Shown: in pieces, positions 1-7,528 of the stretch | Layout of the letters: each line of letters opens with the position of its first letter | Numbering within the stretch: the first letter of the stretch is position 1 | Program-made: the position numbers and the translations under genes | Assembly: GCA_003024985.2 (NCBI GenBank) | Contig: PXIH01S0020339.1 | Strand: one strand, 5' to 3' | Origin: Euperipatoides rowelli | Lineage: Eukaryota; Onychophora; Udeonychophora; Euonychophora; Peripatopsidae | DNA length: 17,483 nucleotides | The notes under the pieces: generated by a model | The model's input: only the letters and a program-made list of their open reading frames with translations | Databases searched by the model: none | What the model was told of the DNA's origin: nothing

Positions 1-521
1 TACATACAGTATATACCACTGTATTTTCTGAATTTAAATAGACTTATATTTCAAAAAAGTGTGCAGGCCTCGACTAGTTAAGTCGTTCTCTTTGTATGTC
101 CTCAAATTTAGCTAAACCTTTAATGAAAATGATACTACAATAAGTTTATTAATTGATCACTCAATATTAGTTCTGTGCTAGATCGAAGTATTGGATTTTG
201 TGCTTACTGAATTGGATAAATGCCTGCTTTTATAGATAAATGGACCTAACACGTGCTATTGAACGTAAGTATTAGGGCTCCAATACTCTGGTAAAAATAA
301 TTATTCCGGCTCTACAGCGAACTCAATTGGTTTTTGATACCTTTCTGTGCTTCATGCTCTTCTTCATGGTGAGCCTTCAAGATATTTTCACCTTTTTAAT
401 TATATTTTCTCAGATATATTATAATCACAGCACATAAATCCTTCGTTGAGATTCTTACTTGTAAACGAATATATACAGTACCTCTTACCATGTTTTTTAG
501 GCCTGAAAATTTACCTTTCAT
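1..521. other. Non-coding stretch upstream of LINE ORF1
   Basis: No gene is supported here. The stretch is AT-rich and contains a small hairpin near 269-288 (AGTATT, 8-nt loop, AATACT). Part of it may be the 5' UTR of the LINE that follows, but no 5' boundary, target-site duplication or promoter motif could be placed. Confidence 0.4.
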
Positions 522-1809
522 ATGATCCTCAGGGATAACTCAAATTTGGGACATGGATTTGGATTGTGCTGCTTGGCCAATTCTAGTGAATATAAAGAAT
601 TAGAATTATGCAGACAATATAACTTTGTTAATCTCTGGAATTACTTTAGGGGTTCATGCAGTACACTAACAAACTTTACTAAATATGGCGACTACCACAG
701 GAGAAAGCATGTGTTTCACCCTCATTTAAAATACAGTATGGGTGTCTGTATAAGCACTTGGTTGTTGCTGGTTTTGTTATTAAGTGGTGATATAGAAATT
801 AATCCTGGTCCTTTCCCTTGCTTGGAGTGTTCGATTGATATTGAGAATACTGAGTCTTCCATTCGATGTGACCTTTGTCTTTTATGGTCACACAAAAGAT
901 GTACTACTTTGATTGAAGCCGAGTTTAAATTACTTTCAAAAAATAAATCTAATATAGGCCTACATTGGTTTTGTAAGGGATGTGATCCTAATGTGGTTTC
1001 TATGAATCGTCTGCAATCAATTGAGGAAAAACTTGATAGTACGATGCTCAGATCTGATAGATTTGAATCTATCATGCTTAACCAATCTGTGAGGTTGGAG
1101 AAGCAGGAATTTAAGATTGCTGAGGTTGAACATGAACAAGTTGTACATGAAAAGCTAAATAAAATGGAAGAGAGTATTGCAGGTGTTCAATGTATTGCGA
1201 ACTCAGAAAAAGGAACTAATCATAATGGTGTTGAAAATGAACCTCATTCATTGGTACATTTTGAAACTGACTTGTCGGCATTATGTGTATCAATTGAAAA
1301 CATTATGACTTCACAGGAGGATAACATAGGCAAGGTTCTATCGAGAATTGAATCTGATAAACAGCGTAGATTTAATATCATCTTGTTTGGACTACAAGAG
1401 AGTATTAGCACCGAGGTAATATTGAAGAGATTAAATCCTTGTTTAATTTGAATGAAGAAGACATGTTTATAAAGCTATATCGTATTGGCATAAAAATTGA
1501 GGGTAGGATATGTCCCCTGTTCCTAGTGTTTAAAACTGAACAACTAAAATTGGACTTTTATAAAAAAGCTCAACTTCTAAAATCATCTGCTATTGTGGGT
1601 TTGCACAGTGTGGGAGTGAGTTTGGACAGATCTAAATAAAAAAAAACTTAGAACTGAACTGGCAACTAGAAAGTCTTGGAGAAAATGTTATTTATAGAAA
1701 TAATGTTGTAAAGAGACAGTCACCACTCAATGATAGTGAGACCGCTCCTTTGGGAATGGATAGGAATTCAGATATACCAGCTACTACTAGTGAGGAAATA
1801 TCTAAATGA
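522..1809 (+). pseudogene. LINE ORF1: 2A peptide, PHD-like finger, coiled coil, RRM-like region; frameshifted
   Basis: The first open segment (522-1451, 309 codons) encodes a hydrophobic leader ending in a 2A motif (residues 90-97, GDIEINPGP with the preceding G). A C4HC3 PHD-like finger follows: C100, C103, C116, C119, H124, C127, C151, C154, with W149 just before the last Cys pair. Residues 160-225 are charged and probably coiled coil. RRFNIILFGLQES (282-294) resembles the start of the RRM-like nucleic-acid-binding domain of LINE ORF1 proteins. The match then moves to another frame near 1410 (NIEEIKSLFNLNEED onward, to 1639) and to a third frame near 1648, ending at TGA 1807-1809. Thus at least two frameshifts break it. 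The likely native start is M73 (738), with A at -3 and G at +4, because 2A leaders in this family sit at the very N-terminus. The 72 codons before it are open but unrecognised. ORF1 proteins act as RNA-binding chaperones in the retrotransposition particle. Confidence 0.85.
738..812 (+). other. 2A ribosome-skipping sequence at ORF1 N-terminus
   Basis: Seen: the codons at 789-812 spell D-I-E-I-N-P-G-P, an exact match to the 2A consensus D-x-E-x-N-P-G-P, preceded by a leucine-rich hydrophobic stretch (STWLLLVLLLSG). Known: at this motif the ribosome omits the Gly-Pro bond, giving two separate products from one reading frame. Inference: translation from AUG 738 would release a 24-residue hydrophobic peptide ending in Gly and begin the PHD-containing ORF1 protein with Pro97. 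The leader also looks like a signal peptide, so molecules that fail to skip could be sent to the ER. Confidence 0.85.
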
Positions 1810-1853
1810 CATTGAATTTGGATGTGTTTTGTCATGACTTTTTCACACTCTAA
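1806..1853 (+). other. Possible remnant of LINE ORF2 start, overlapping ORF1 stop (ATGA)
   Basis: The ORF1 stop TGA (1807-1809) is nested in ATGA, giving an AUG at 1806 in another frame. This opens a 15-codon frame (MTLNLDVFCHDFFTL, then TAA). A stop/start overlap is a common layout for the second ORF of LINEs, but nothing in these few residues identifies the endonuclease. The sequence to the right is already RT tail, so the deletion junction should lie near 1850. Confidence 0.4.
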
Positions 1854-2648
1854 AGTTCCTAGTGTTTTCGACTATGCTGTGGCCCATAAGTCTAAAACGA
1901 GTTGGAATTATTAAAGACCTTGGGATTGTATACAACTCATCTTTCACATTCTCTGATCATATCAATATGATTGTGTCCAGGGCTAATAGATCTTTAGGTT
2001 TTATCAGGAAATTTTCCTATGGCTTCACTAGTGTGAGAGCTATTCACACTATGTATTTTGTGATTGTAAGAACAACTCTTGAATACTGCTCCCCAGTATG
2101 GTCATTCTGTAGTAAGAAAGATGCCTGGATGATAGATAGAGTTCAATATAGTTATTTGAAATGGATATCATACAAAATCAAACTGAATTATCATAACCTC
2201 TCTTACAATGAATATAGAACATTCTTTCGATTTAACTCTCTGGAGTGTAGAAGAATGTTCTGTGAATCCAATTTTATGTATAATATCTTAAAAGGTGACA
2301 TTAATTGCTCTGTACTACTGGAATCCATAAATTTATACACTCCTCATTATGGAGCACGTTCTCATAAATTATGCCCATAACAGTAATGTAATGCTGTTTA
2401 ATCCTATAATTATAGCATCTATGAGATTTAATAACTCTAATATATCCCCTTTTGTAACTTACAATGAGTTTAGACAAAATTGTGTTGAAAACTTTTCAGA
2501 TATCCTAAATATCTCCGATACCGTATTTAGTTATAAATCTTGTAATAATTTTTTTATCTGCTATTTATACCAAATTAATATTATACATTTATCGAATCTG
2601 TATTTCCCTATATATGATTTTTATGTAGTACCCAAACATCTCTGGTGA
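1850..2648 (+). pseudogene. C-terminal remnant of LINE reverse transcriptase (ORF2)
   Basis: The longest open piece (1862-2380) contains the conserved region just after the RT fingers/palm: IIKDLGI, then a hydrophobic-polar stretch FTFSDHI, SRANRSLGFIRK, and VRTTLEYCSPVWS, followed by a tail of Tyr/Phe/Asn-rich sequence. These match the C-terminal third of CR1/L2/jockey-type RTs, where the words DLG, HI, LGFI.R and LEY.S.VW recur. The piece starts downstream of the catalytic region, so no polymerase activity is possible. A frameshift near 2380 moves the match to a second frame, where NPIIIASMRFNNSNIS and a short acidic end continue to a stop near 2648. A further frame change near 1890 separates the first residues (FDYAVAHKS) from the main piece. 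Confidence 0.8.
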
Positions 2649-2754
2649 ATTATTTTTATTAATGTTTTCTGCACTTCACAAATGTTTTTCATTGTCATTT
2701 AAAGTGTAGGTATATTTCTTAATCAAACCAATACTGTAATTGGCTGTTGTATTT

Positions 2755-2776
2755 TGTTAAATAAACTTAAACTTAA
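2755..2776 (+). terminator. LINE 3' end: AATAAA and short TAAACT repeat
   Basis: AATAAA at 2760-2765 overlaps two tandem TAAACT units that end near 2775. Short tandem tails of this kind, rather than poly(A), are typical at the 3' ends of CR1/jockey-like LINEs, so this is taken as the element's 3' boundary. Confidence 0.5.
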
Positions 2777-4383
2777 GCAATTTGTACAGTATTATATTTT
2801 TTATTCAGTATTAATCAGATGTCTGATAAGTGATAATTCTTATTTCTTTTCTAAATTACCGTATGTCTTTTTCATTGAGGTTGGAAAATTGCTTAGCGAA
2901 GTATTACAATAACTCGGACGCAACCACTTAATTCCAGGAATTTTTTTAATACTGTATTTTTTATTCTTTTAATAATATATTATTTAACCTTTAAGTTAAT
3001 TAAAGGTTAATGTAGAGTTTCACAAAAGGCAATAAATCATTTTAAAAAAAATTAGAAGAAAATTATCGCACTAATAATTATTTTTACTAGCCCGACTCTG
3101 GCAAACTGCTTCATTTTTTACTAGCCCAACCTATTTCCTTCCTAGCCCCGGGCTAGTCGGGCATGGTAATTTTCGAGTCCTGCAAATGAAATTATTATTT
3201 TGTTACAATAATTTGTGATCACCATAATAATATTTCTGTCAAAATAAATATATTTTGTTTGCTGATATTATATTACCAAATAAATACAATTATGAACCTA
3301 ACTTGTGTCTTAGCTTATTTCTCATGCCCATTTACTATTGCTAACTGCCTTTGGTTTTGCGGGGGATTATTCTAAAATGTTGCTGCAAGAAAATATAAGG
3401 TTAGGCTTTGGCTCTTGCTATCCTAAGCAAAGGACAAATCCTAATCTGTAACTAGCCCTTCTGGCTCATTACAGAGGCCCGAATTACAGTAGCTTATTTA
3501 TACCTGTGTATGCCTGCTTGCTAGACAAACCATACACTTCCTCTAGACCAGTCAATAACATGTCTGTAATTCTAAGTGATTTTCCTAAAGATGCAAGAAG
3601 AGGTATGATTCTTGGATTCTACTGCAATTATTATTACGCAGGCACCTTACCATGATGAACAAACAAACTTTTAATGTTGCATCTGGAACATGCATGTTAG
3701 TTTGACATAGCATAGCTCAATGCTATGCTTAATTCTTGAGCAATGACTGTGAATTAAGGGCCTTCCATTTTTCTCCACTTCCTGTGTCAAACAGCAACCC
3801 TTTAATTGTGGGCATACCGTACCTTTTCTTGTTTATTCAAATCATCGGTCACACATTGTTTACACCTTATCTGAAACAATGTTTTTTAAAAAATCTTAAG
3901 GGATATGTAACACAATATTGTTCATGAATATATCTTTCATGCGAAAAAAAATTAGTAGGAGCTAAGAAAATTGCATTACAAAATAAGGCCTTACAACTCA
4001 GTTTTTTTGGTTTTTCCTTGGTTATAGACCTACTGTAATTGTTATAGGCCAACAAATGAAATCTTATACTACAATGTAAAAGCATTAAAAAATATATACT
4101 GGTATGTCAGAAATTCCCACAGAGGGAGGGTTCCATATTGTGGCCCATGGTCTAAAACACCAATCACTGGGGCACTCCAATCTTACAGTGCAGCATCATG
4201 GAGAATTCCGCATTAAGGTAATCCTCTATCCATTTTAACACTATTACAATAACTCCAATAGTTTCAAAAGCTCACTTGAGAACAACTACCAGAACCACTA
4301 TGAATATGTTGCCATCCTCCAGCTAGAGAAATAATCTCAAGGGCACACTGAATCGATCTACAGTATATTTTCTGAAACCAAAC
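2777..4383. other. Intergenic, AT-rich, no supported gene
   Basis: Only short open frames with no recognisable protein are present. Two things stand out: a cluster of CTAGCCC words at 3081-3160, and a short stretch of higher GC at 4118-4216 that is bounded by AG and GT. Both are described separately. Confidence 0.5.
3081..3160. repeat. Short CTAGCCC repeat cluster
   Basis: A 16-nt word, TTTTTACTAGCCC followed by G or A and AC, occurs twice in direct orientation at 3081-3096 and 3115-3130. A third CTAGCCC sits at 3142-3148, next to an inverted GGCTAGTCGGGC at 3151-3162. The patch is GC-rich compared with its surroundings. It may be the edge of a degenerate transposon or a small tandem repeat; the family is not recognised. 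Confidence 0.45.
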
Positions 4384-4627
4384 AGGGTCATATTCTGTTA
4401 TCTGCCCACCAATATGGCCGACGGTAGTAAGTTGAAATTATCTAGATCTGCACTCAGCAAAATATTATTTCAACTCTAGATTATCCTAGAATTCAGGGTA
4501 ACGGTAAGGTTAGAACTGTAAAGAAAATATTAAAATCGGCGAGAAAAAATTATAATTATGTATGCTACGTTTTAGTTGTCGCACGACTCCTAACAATTAT
4601 GTTGTGGGCAGATAACGGAATCTGACT
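4384..4627. mobile_element. MITE copy 1 (about 244 bp, TIRs, possible 6-bp TSD)
   Basis: The ends are inverted repeats of about 22 bp: the left end reads ATTCTGTTATCTGCCCAC and the reverse complement of the right end reads ATTCCGTTATCTGCCCAC. CCAAAC flanks the element on both sides (4378-4383 and 4628-4633) and may be a target-site duplication. A second copy about 80% identical by eye lies at 10659-10907 in the same orientation. There is no coding capacity, so it is a non-autonomous DNA transposon. The superfamily cannot be assigned by eye; a 6-8 bp duplication would fit hAT-like elements. Confidence 0.75.
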
Positions 4628-4633
4628 CCAAAC

Positions 4634-5053
4634 TGTTTATAGAGGTCATGTGTCTCAAAATAATTGTTTAGGAACTGTTACCTCCAGCACCTTCTCTTAA
4701 GGGGTAAGCATATTAATAGCTCTAGAATCCTGAGGAAGTTTAGTATGATCAACCTTGGGTATAGGGAACACATTTTTTTTTTGTATTAATTCCAGAAAAT
4801 TTACCTCCCCCCCCCCCCCCCAAAAAAAAAAAAACTTTTATAAATTTTCAAAAAACTAACTTATTAATCATATACCAACTTTAAAAAGTAATAGCTTCAA
4901 GACATCGTACATGTAAAAATTTAAAAAACAACAACAAAAAAACATTGTTATAATTTGTTTGCCAGTGTATTAGGCATAGGGCCTAGTGTTTACAGATACC
5001 CACACATCTAGTATTTTTAGGCACTTATTGAGTATAAAATTACTAGAATATTT
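4634..5053. other. Intergenic, downstream of SPCS3; homopolymer tracts
   Basis: No gene is seen. The stretch includes the C15-A13 tract at 4807-4834 and further A-rich and T-rich runs. It lies past the likely polyadenylation site of SPCS3. Confidence 0.4.
4807..4834. repeat. C15-A13 homopolymer tract
   Basis: Fifteen C (4807-4821) are followed directly by thirteen A (4822-4834). Tracts of this kind are length-variable and prone to sequencing error. Other long homopolymers in the window are T18 at 6905-6922, T14 at 8496-8509, G10 at 8526-8535 and C11 at 14583-14593. Confidence 0.9.
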
Positions 5054-5059
5054 TTTATT
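5054..5059 (-). terminator. Candidate polyadenylation signal of SPCS3
   Basis: TTTATT on the plus strand is AATAAA on the minus strand, about 258 nt past the SPCS3 stop codon. This would give a 3' UTR of roughly 270-290 nt. The region is AT-rich, so the signal could be fortuitous. Confidence 0.4.
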
Positions 5060-5316
5060 TTTAGTGTTAGAATTGAAATTTTTTCCTTATTTTTAATAAC
5101 ATGTTTTGGCAGTGTCAAGAGTGGGAAGTACATGTGTTTAAACAGACTATCGGGTCTTGTTGAATGCTGACCAGCAAATTTGTGCTATATTCTATACTAA
5201 TATTCCCATTATGTTGTTGCTAATAAAACAATGACATTTGAAAACTTAATTCTCCTGACGTAAATGTTTTAATTTAACAAAATCTTAAAAAAAAAATACA
5301 ACTTTCAATTAACATT

Positions 5317-5856
5317 TTACATTCTTGAAGTAGTGTACTCCTTAGGAAAAGTAAATTTATGAAAGCCATCAGCAAGAATCAGTGGCAAACATCCAGCATT
5401 TGGTATGACATTCCAAGATAAAGTCAATGTAATATTTTCATTTCCCTTAAGTCCATTACCATCGTCCCAGAAATAATACTTTGTATTAATATTGCGGAGA
5501 TCCAGTACAGCATTATCACCTCGCTGAATAATCTTATCCCACAGAACTACTTGATTTAAAGAATTATTTGATGTGGCATACTCAGCTGTCAGATATAAAA
5601 ATAACTGCTTAGTGTTCCAGTTAAATAAATGTTGAAGATCAGCTTGCAAATCAAATTGTACAAAACCCAAGTCATTCTTTTCCCTTGATGCACTGTAGTC
5701 TTGAACATTTTTTACAACTGATTTTGTGGTTACAACTTTTATCATCGATTTATTGTCATTAAAAGCTGTCGATAAAAAACACAAAAACGTTAATCCAGCC
5801 AAAACACTAAGTGCAAATGCAAAAATAGCATTAGCTCTGGATAAAACTGTATTCAT
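5317..5856 (-). CDS. SPCS3: Signal peptidase complex subunit 3 (SPC22/23), intronless
   Basis: This is an accessory subunit of the ER signal peptidase, which removes signal peptides from secretory proteins as they enter the lumen. The 179-residue product has the family's usual length (about 180). It starts with the conserved MNTVLSRANA, has one membrane segment at about residues 11-32 (type II: short cytosolic N-terminus, lumenal body), and then carries the family blocks DLGFVQFDL (62-70), KQLFLYLTAEY (83-93), LNQVVLWDKI (100-109), DDGNGLKGN (131-139) and LTLSWNVIPNAG (144-155). N141-I-T is a glycosylation sequon at the position known in vertebrate SPCS3. The start is secure because the first residues are conserved. 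The gene is complete in a single exon, whereas vertebrate SPCS3 has several introns. No poly(A) tail or frame damage marks it as a dead retrocopy. It lies head-to-head with ALDH7A1, 282 bp away. Confidence 0.95.
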   Translation of the reverse strand: MNTVLSRANAIFAFALSVLAGLTFLCFLSTAFNDNKSMIKVVTTKSVVKNVQDYSASREKNDLGFVQFDLQADLQHLFNWNTKQLFLYLTAEYATSNNSLNQVVLWDKIIQRGDNAVLDLRNINTKYYFWDDGNGLKGNENITLTLSWNVIPNAGCLPLILADGFHKFTFPKEYTTSRM

Positions 5857-6138
5857 AATTCAAGGAAATATAATTTTAAACATAAAGGCAATGTGGTACT
5901 TAGGTGGATGGACACGTCACTTTACAGTGAAAAAAATGGATATTCCAGAAGTATTGCGTCGAAAAGTATGAGTTAGCCTGTTGTTTAACATTGATAGGAA
6001 CTGTAAATATATAATAAAGTTTCCCATTGTAAATTAATTTTTATATTATGTATATCGTGTTAAATAAAAAAATTGAATAGCGCTCTTATTGGAAATTTTT
6101 AAAAACATAAATTTCGATTGAATTTTCCATGACACAAC
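5857..6138. promoter_or_regulatory. Head-to-head promoter region of SPCS3 and ALDH7A1
   Basis: These 282 bp separate the two start codons, so both promoters and both 5' UTRs must lie here or overlap the genes. On the SPCS3 side, TGACGTGT (minus strand, 5912-5919) resembles a CRE/UPRE-type site. Near the ALDH7A1 side are TATATAA (6008-6014, plus strand) and an inverted CCAAT box, ATTGG at 6088-6092, 47 bp before the ALDH7A1 AUG. The region is AT-rich with few CpGs. Start sites cannot be located from sequence alone, so the individual motifs are tentative. Confidence 0.6.
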
Positions 6139-6188
6139 ATGGCCGCAATCTTACGTGGTACTTGTCGAGTTTTTTTTCTCAAGGCTAA
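6129..6188 (+). other. Overlapping upstream ORF at the ALDH7A1 start
   Basis: An AUG at 6129, in a weak context (T at -3, A at +4), opens a 19-codon frame that is +1 relative to ALDH7A1. It runs over the first ALDH7A1 AUG (6139) and stops with TAA at 6186-6188, 16 nt before the second in-frame AUG (Met23, 6205). It only matters if transcription starts upstream of 6129, which is not shown here. Confidence 0.5.
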
Positions 6189-6324
6189 GTTTATCAGTTG
6201 GAGAATGAGCTCGAAAGGAACGGGTTTACTTGTTGAAGACAGTGAATATACATGGTTGAAAAACTTAGGTATCAATGCAGACAATTACGGCGTTTATAAT
6301 GGAAGCTGGTTTGGAAATGGAGAG
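6139..6324 (+). CDS. ALDH7A1: ALDH7A1 (antiquitin) exon 1: mitochondrial presequence and N-terminus
   Basis: ALDH7A1 is the NAD+-dependent alpha-aminoadipic semialdehyde dehydrogenase of lysine catabolism, and it also oxidises other aldehydes. This exon encodes residues 1-62 and ends at E62 before a GT donor (6325) in phase 0. Residues 39-62 (WLKNLGINADNYGVYNGSW and the following FGNGE) match the characteristic N-terminal block of antiquitins. Residues 1-22 carry five Arg/Lys and no acidic residue, as expected for a mitochondrial targeting sequence. The first AUG has a strong context (A at -3, G at +4). Met23 (6205) sits where the vertebrate gene has its second, cytosolic start, so a dual-start arrangement looks conserved. 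The open frame runs on past the donor to 6429, but that part is intronic. Confidence 0.93.
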
Positions 6325-7148
6325 GTATTAATAAAGATTATTTCGACATTAATAATGCAATCTATTAAATATAAAATTCATTATTGTTCTGCTAAAATAT
6401 TTTTGATTAATGGAGAGTACAAAGATTAATTAGATATTGTATTTTATTGAGATAAACGTTATCTTTTATTGCTAGATATGCTACACTAGAAATGGAATTT
6501 GTAAATTCAGCTTACTCTTTAGCGGTATATTAGTTTTTTAATCGCAAAAAATATAGTAAATAGAAAAACAAACATTAAATACACAAAATTTATCAAAGCC
6601 CCCAAAGGATATGAGTAAAATAGATAAAAATTCACTATTTAATTAAATTAACTCCCAGTAAACTAGAGTCGACATCAATTCTTGTACATTTTAAAAACAA
6701 TATGAAAACAAAAAAAGGATCGAAGACTATAATATTGTATCAAAAACTAACCACACTAAAACGCACATTTGTCTTTTAAGCCAAAGATTTTCATATTGCT
6801 ATGCTGTAAATTTTATGAAACATTACAATCTTAGTTTAGCGCTTCATCTAATAGACAATAGGGTCGTGTTATAATATTGAATAGGAGTCTAAACTAAGGT
6901 GCCATTTTTTTTTTTTTTTTTAATAGTTAATTCCCGGTTTTGATTTTAGGCTTACAATAAGTTTTAGATCAGTAGCCTAAATATCAAATCAAATTGCATA
7001 AATGATTAATTATTTTTAAGTTGGTTAAGTTTGATTTGAAGATGTAATATAGGCTTAAATCACACTTTGAGGCAACTCATTCTACCATTTTAATGAACTC
7101 AACTACAGTATGTTTTACAAACATGTTTTTTAATGTAATTTGTGTTAG

Positions 7149-7220
7149 AAATTTGAGGCTATTTTTCCTGGTTGGATGTTCAGAGATAGTCAAAGGATGA
7201 TGCAGGACCTGGAGCATGTG
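7149..7220 (+). other. Possible in-frame cassette exon (24 codons)
   Basis: A 72-nt open segment lies exactly between an AG (7147-7148) and a GT (7221-7222, GTAATG). It encodes KFEAIFPGWMFRDSQRMMQD then LEHV, which is richer in W, M, D and Q than the surrounding AT-rich DNA would predict. Its length is a multiple of three and it would be phase 0 on both sides, as are the flanking ALDH7A1 exons, so inclusion would add 24 residues between E62 and V63 without breaking the frame. It matches nothing recognised in antiquitin. Chance is quite possible. Confidence 0.25.
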
Positions 7221-7443
7221 GTAATGGCAATATATGTTAACAAGTTTTAATGAGTTCTTCCCATTTAGATTTGATAAACTAAGTTGAACTTGTCAATTTC
7301 ATATTTTCTTTGCAGTAATGCTAGCAAGAAAATAAAAAGTGAGAAATGTACAGTAGAACCATTGTACAATGTATAAAAGAAATCTCTGATAGAGATCATT
7401 CTTATAAATTGCTATTCAATTCAGAAAATCACAGGAGTATAAG

Positions 7444-7528
7444 AGTTTGTAGTGGACCACCTTGAGAGATTGTGAATTCCCTGCCTTATACAGTGTTTAA
7501 AAGTCTGCTCAAGAAATATACCTTTGAG
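7444..7528 (+). pseudogene. Decayed LINE reverse-transcriptase C-terminal fragment
   Basis: Reading from 7445 gives VCSGPP, a stop, then EIVNSLPYTVFKSLLKKYTF. This resembles the last conserved block of CR1/L2-type reverse transcriptases, in which a WNSLP core is followed by a spaced FK..L.K. The Trp is missing and a stop interrupts the frame. This is an old remnant with no function of its own. The match is short, so confidence is moderate. Confidence 0.45.

Larger units (their letters stand above)
522..2775 (+). mobile_element. Defective CR1/L2-like LINE with 2A-PHD ORF1
   Basis: This is a non-LTR retrotransposon of the APE-type, jockey/CR1/L2-like group, on the plus strand. ORF1 remains occupy 522-1809. 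An AUG overlapping the ORF1 stop at 1806-1809 may be the ORF2 start. Only the C-terminal end of the reverse transcriptase follows, from about 1850 to 2560. The whole apurinic-type endonuclease and the RT core with its catalytic aspartates are absent, so the copy carries an internal deletion of well over 1.5 kb by comparison with normal ORF2 lengths. Frameshifts near 1410, 1640, 1890 and 2380 show it is inactive. The 3' end is placed after AATAAA and two TAAACT units near 2760-2775. The 5' end is not resolved and may lie left of 522. No target-site duplication was identified. Confidence 0.85.

Noticed and set aside
722-1075. Minus-strand open frame of 117 codons.
   Set aside because: It is the antisense shadow of the LINE ORF1 coding region.
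5060-5316. Search for a poly(A) remnant that would mark SPCS3 as a retrocopy.
   Set aside because: No T-run on the plus strand lies at a suitable place and no flanking duplication was seen; the reading frame is intact.
5726-5971. Plus-strand open frame of 81 codons.
   Set aside because: It is antisense to SPCS3 and its promoter, with no recognisable protein.
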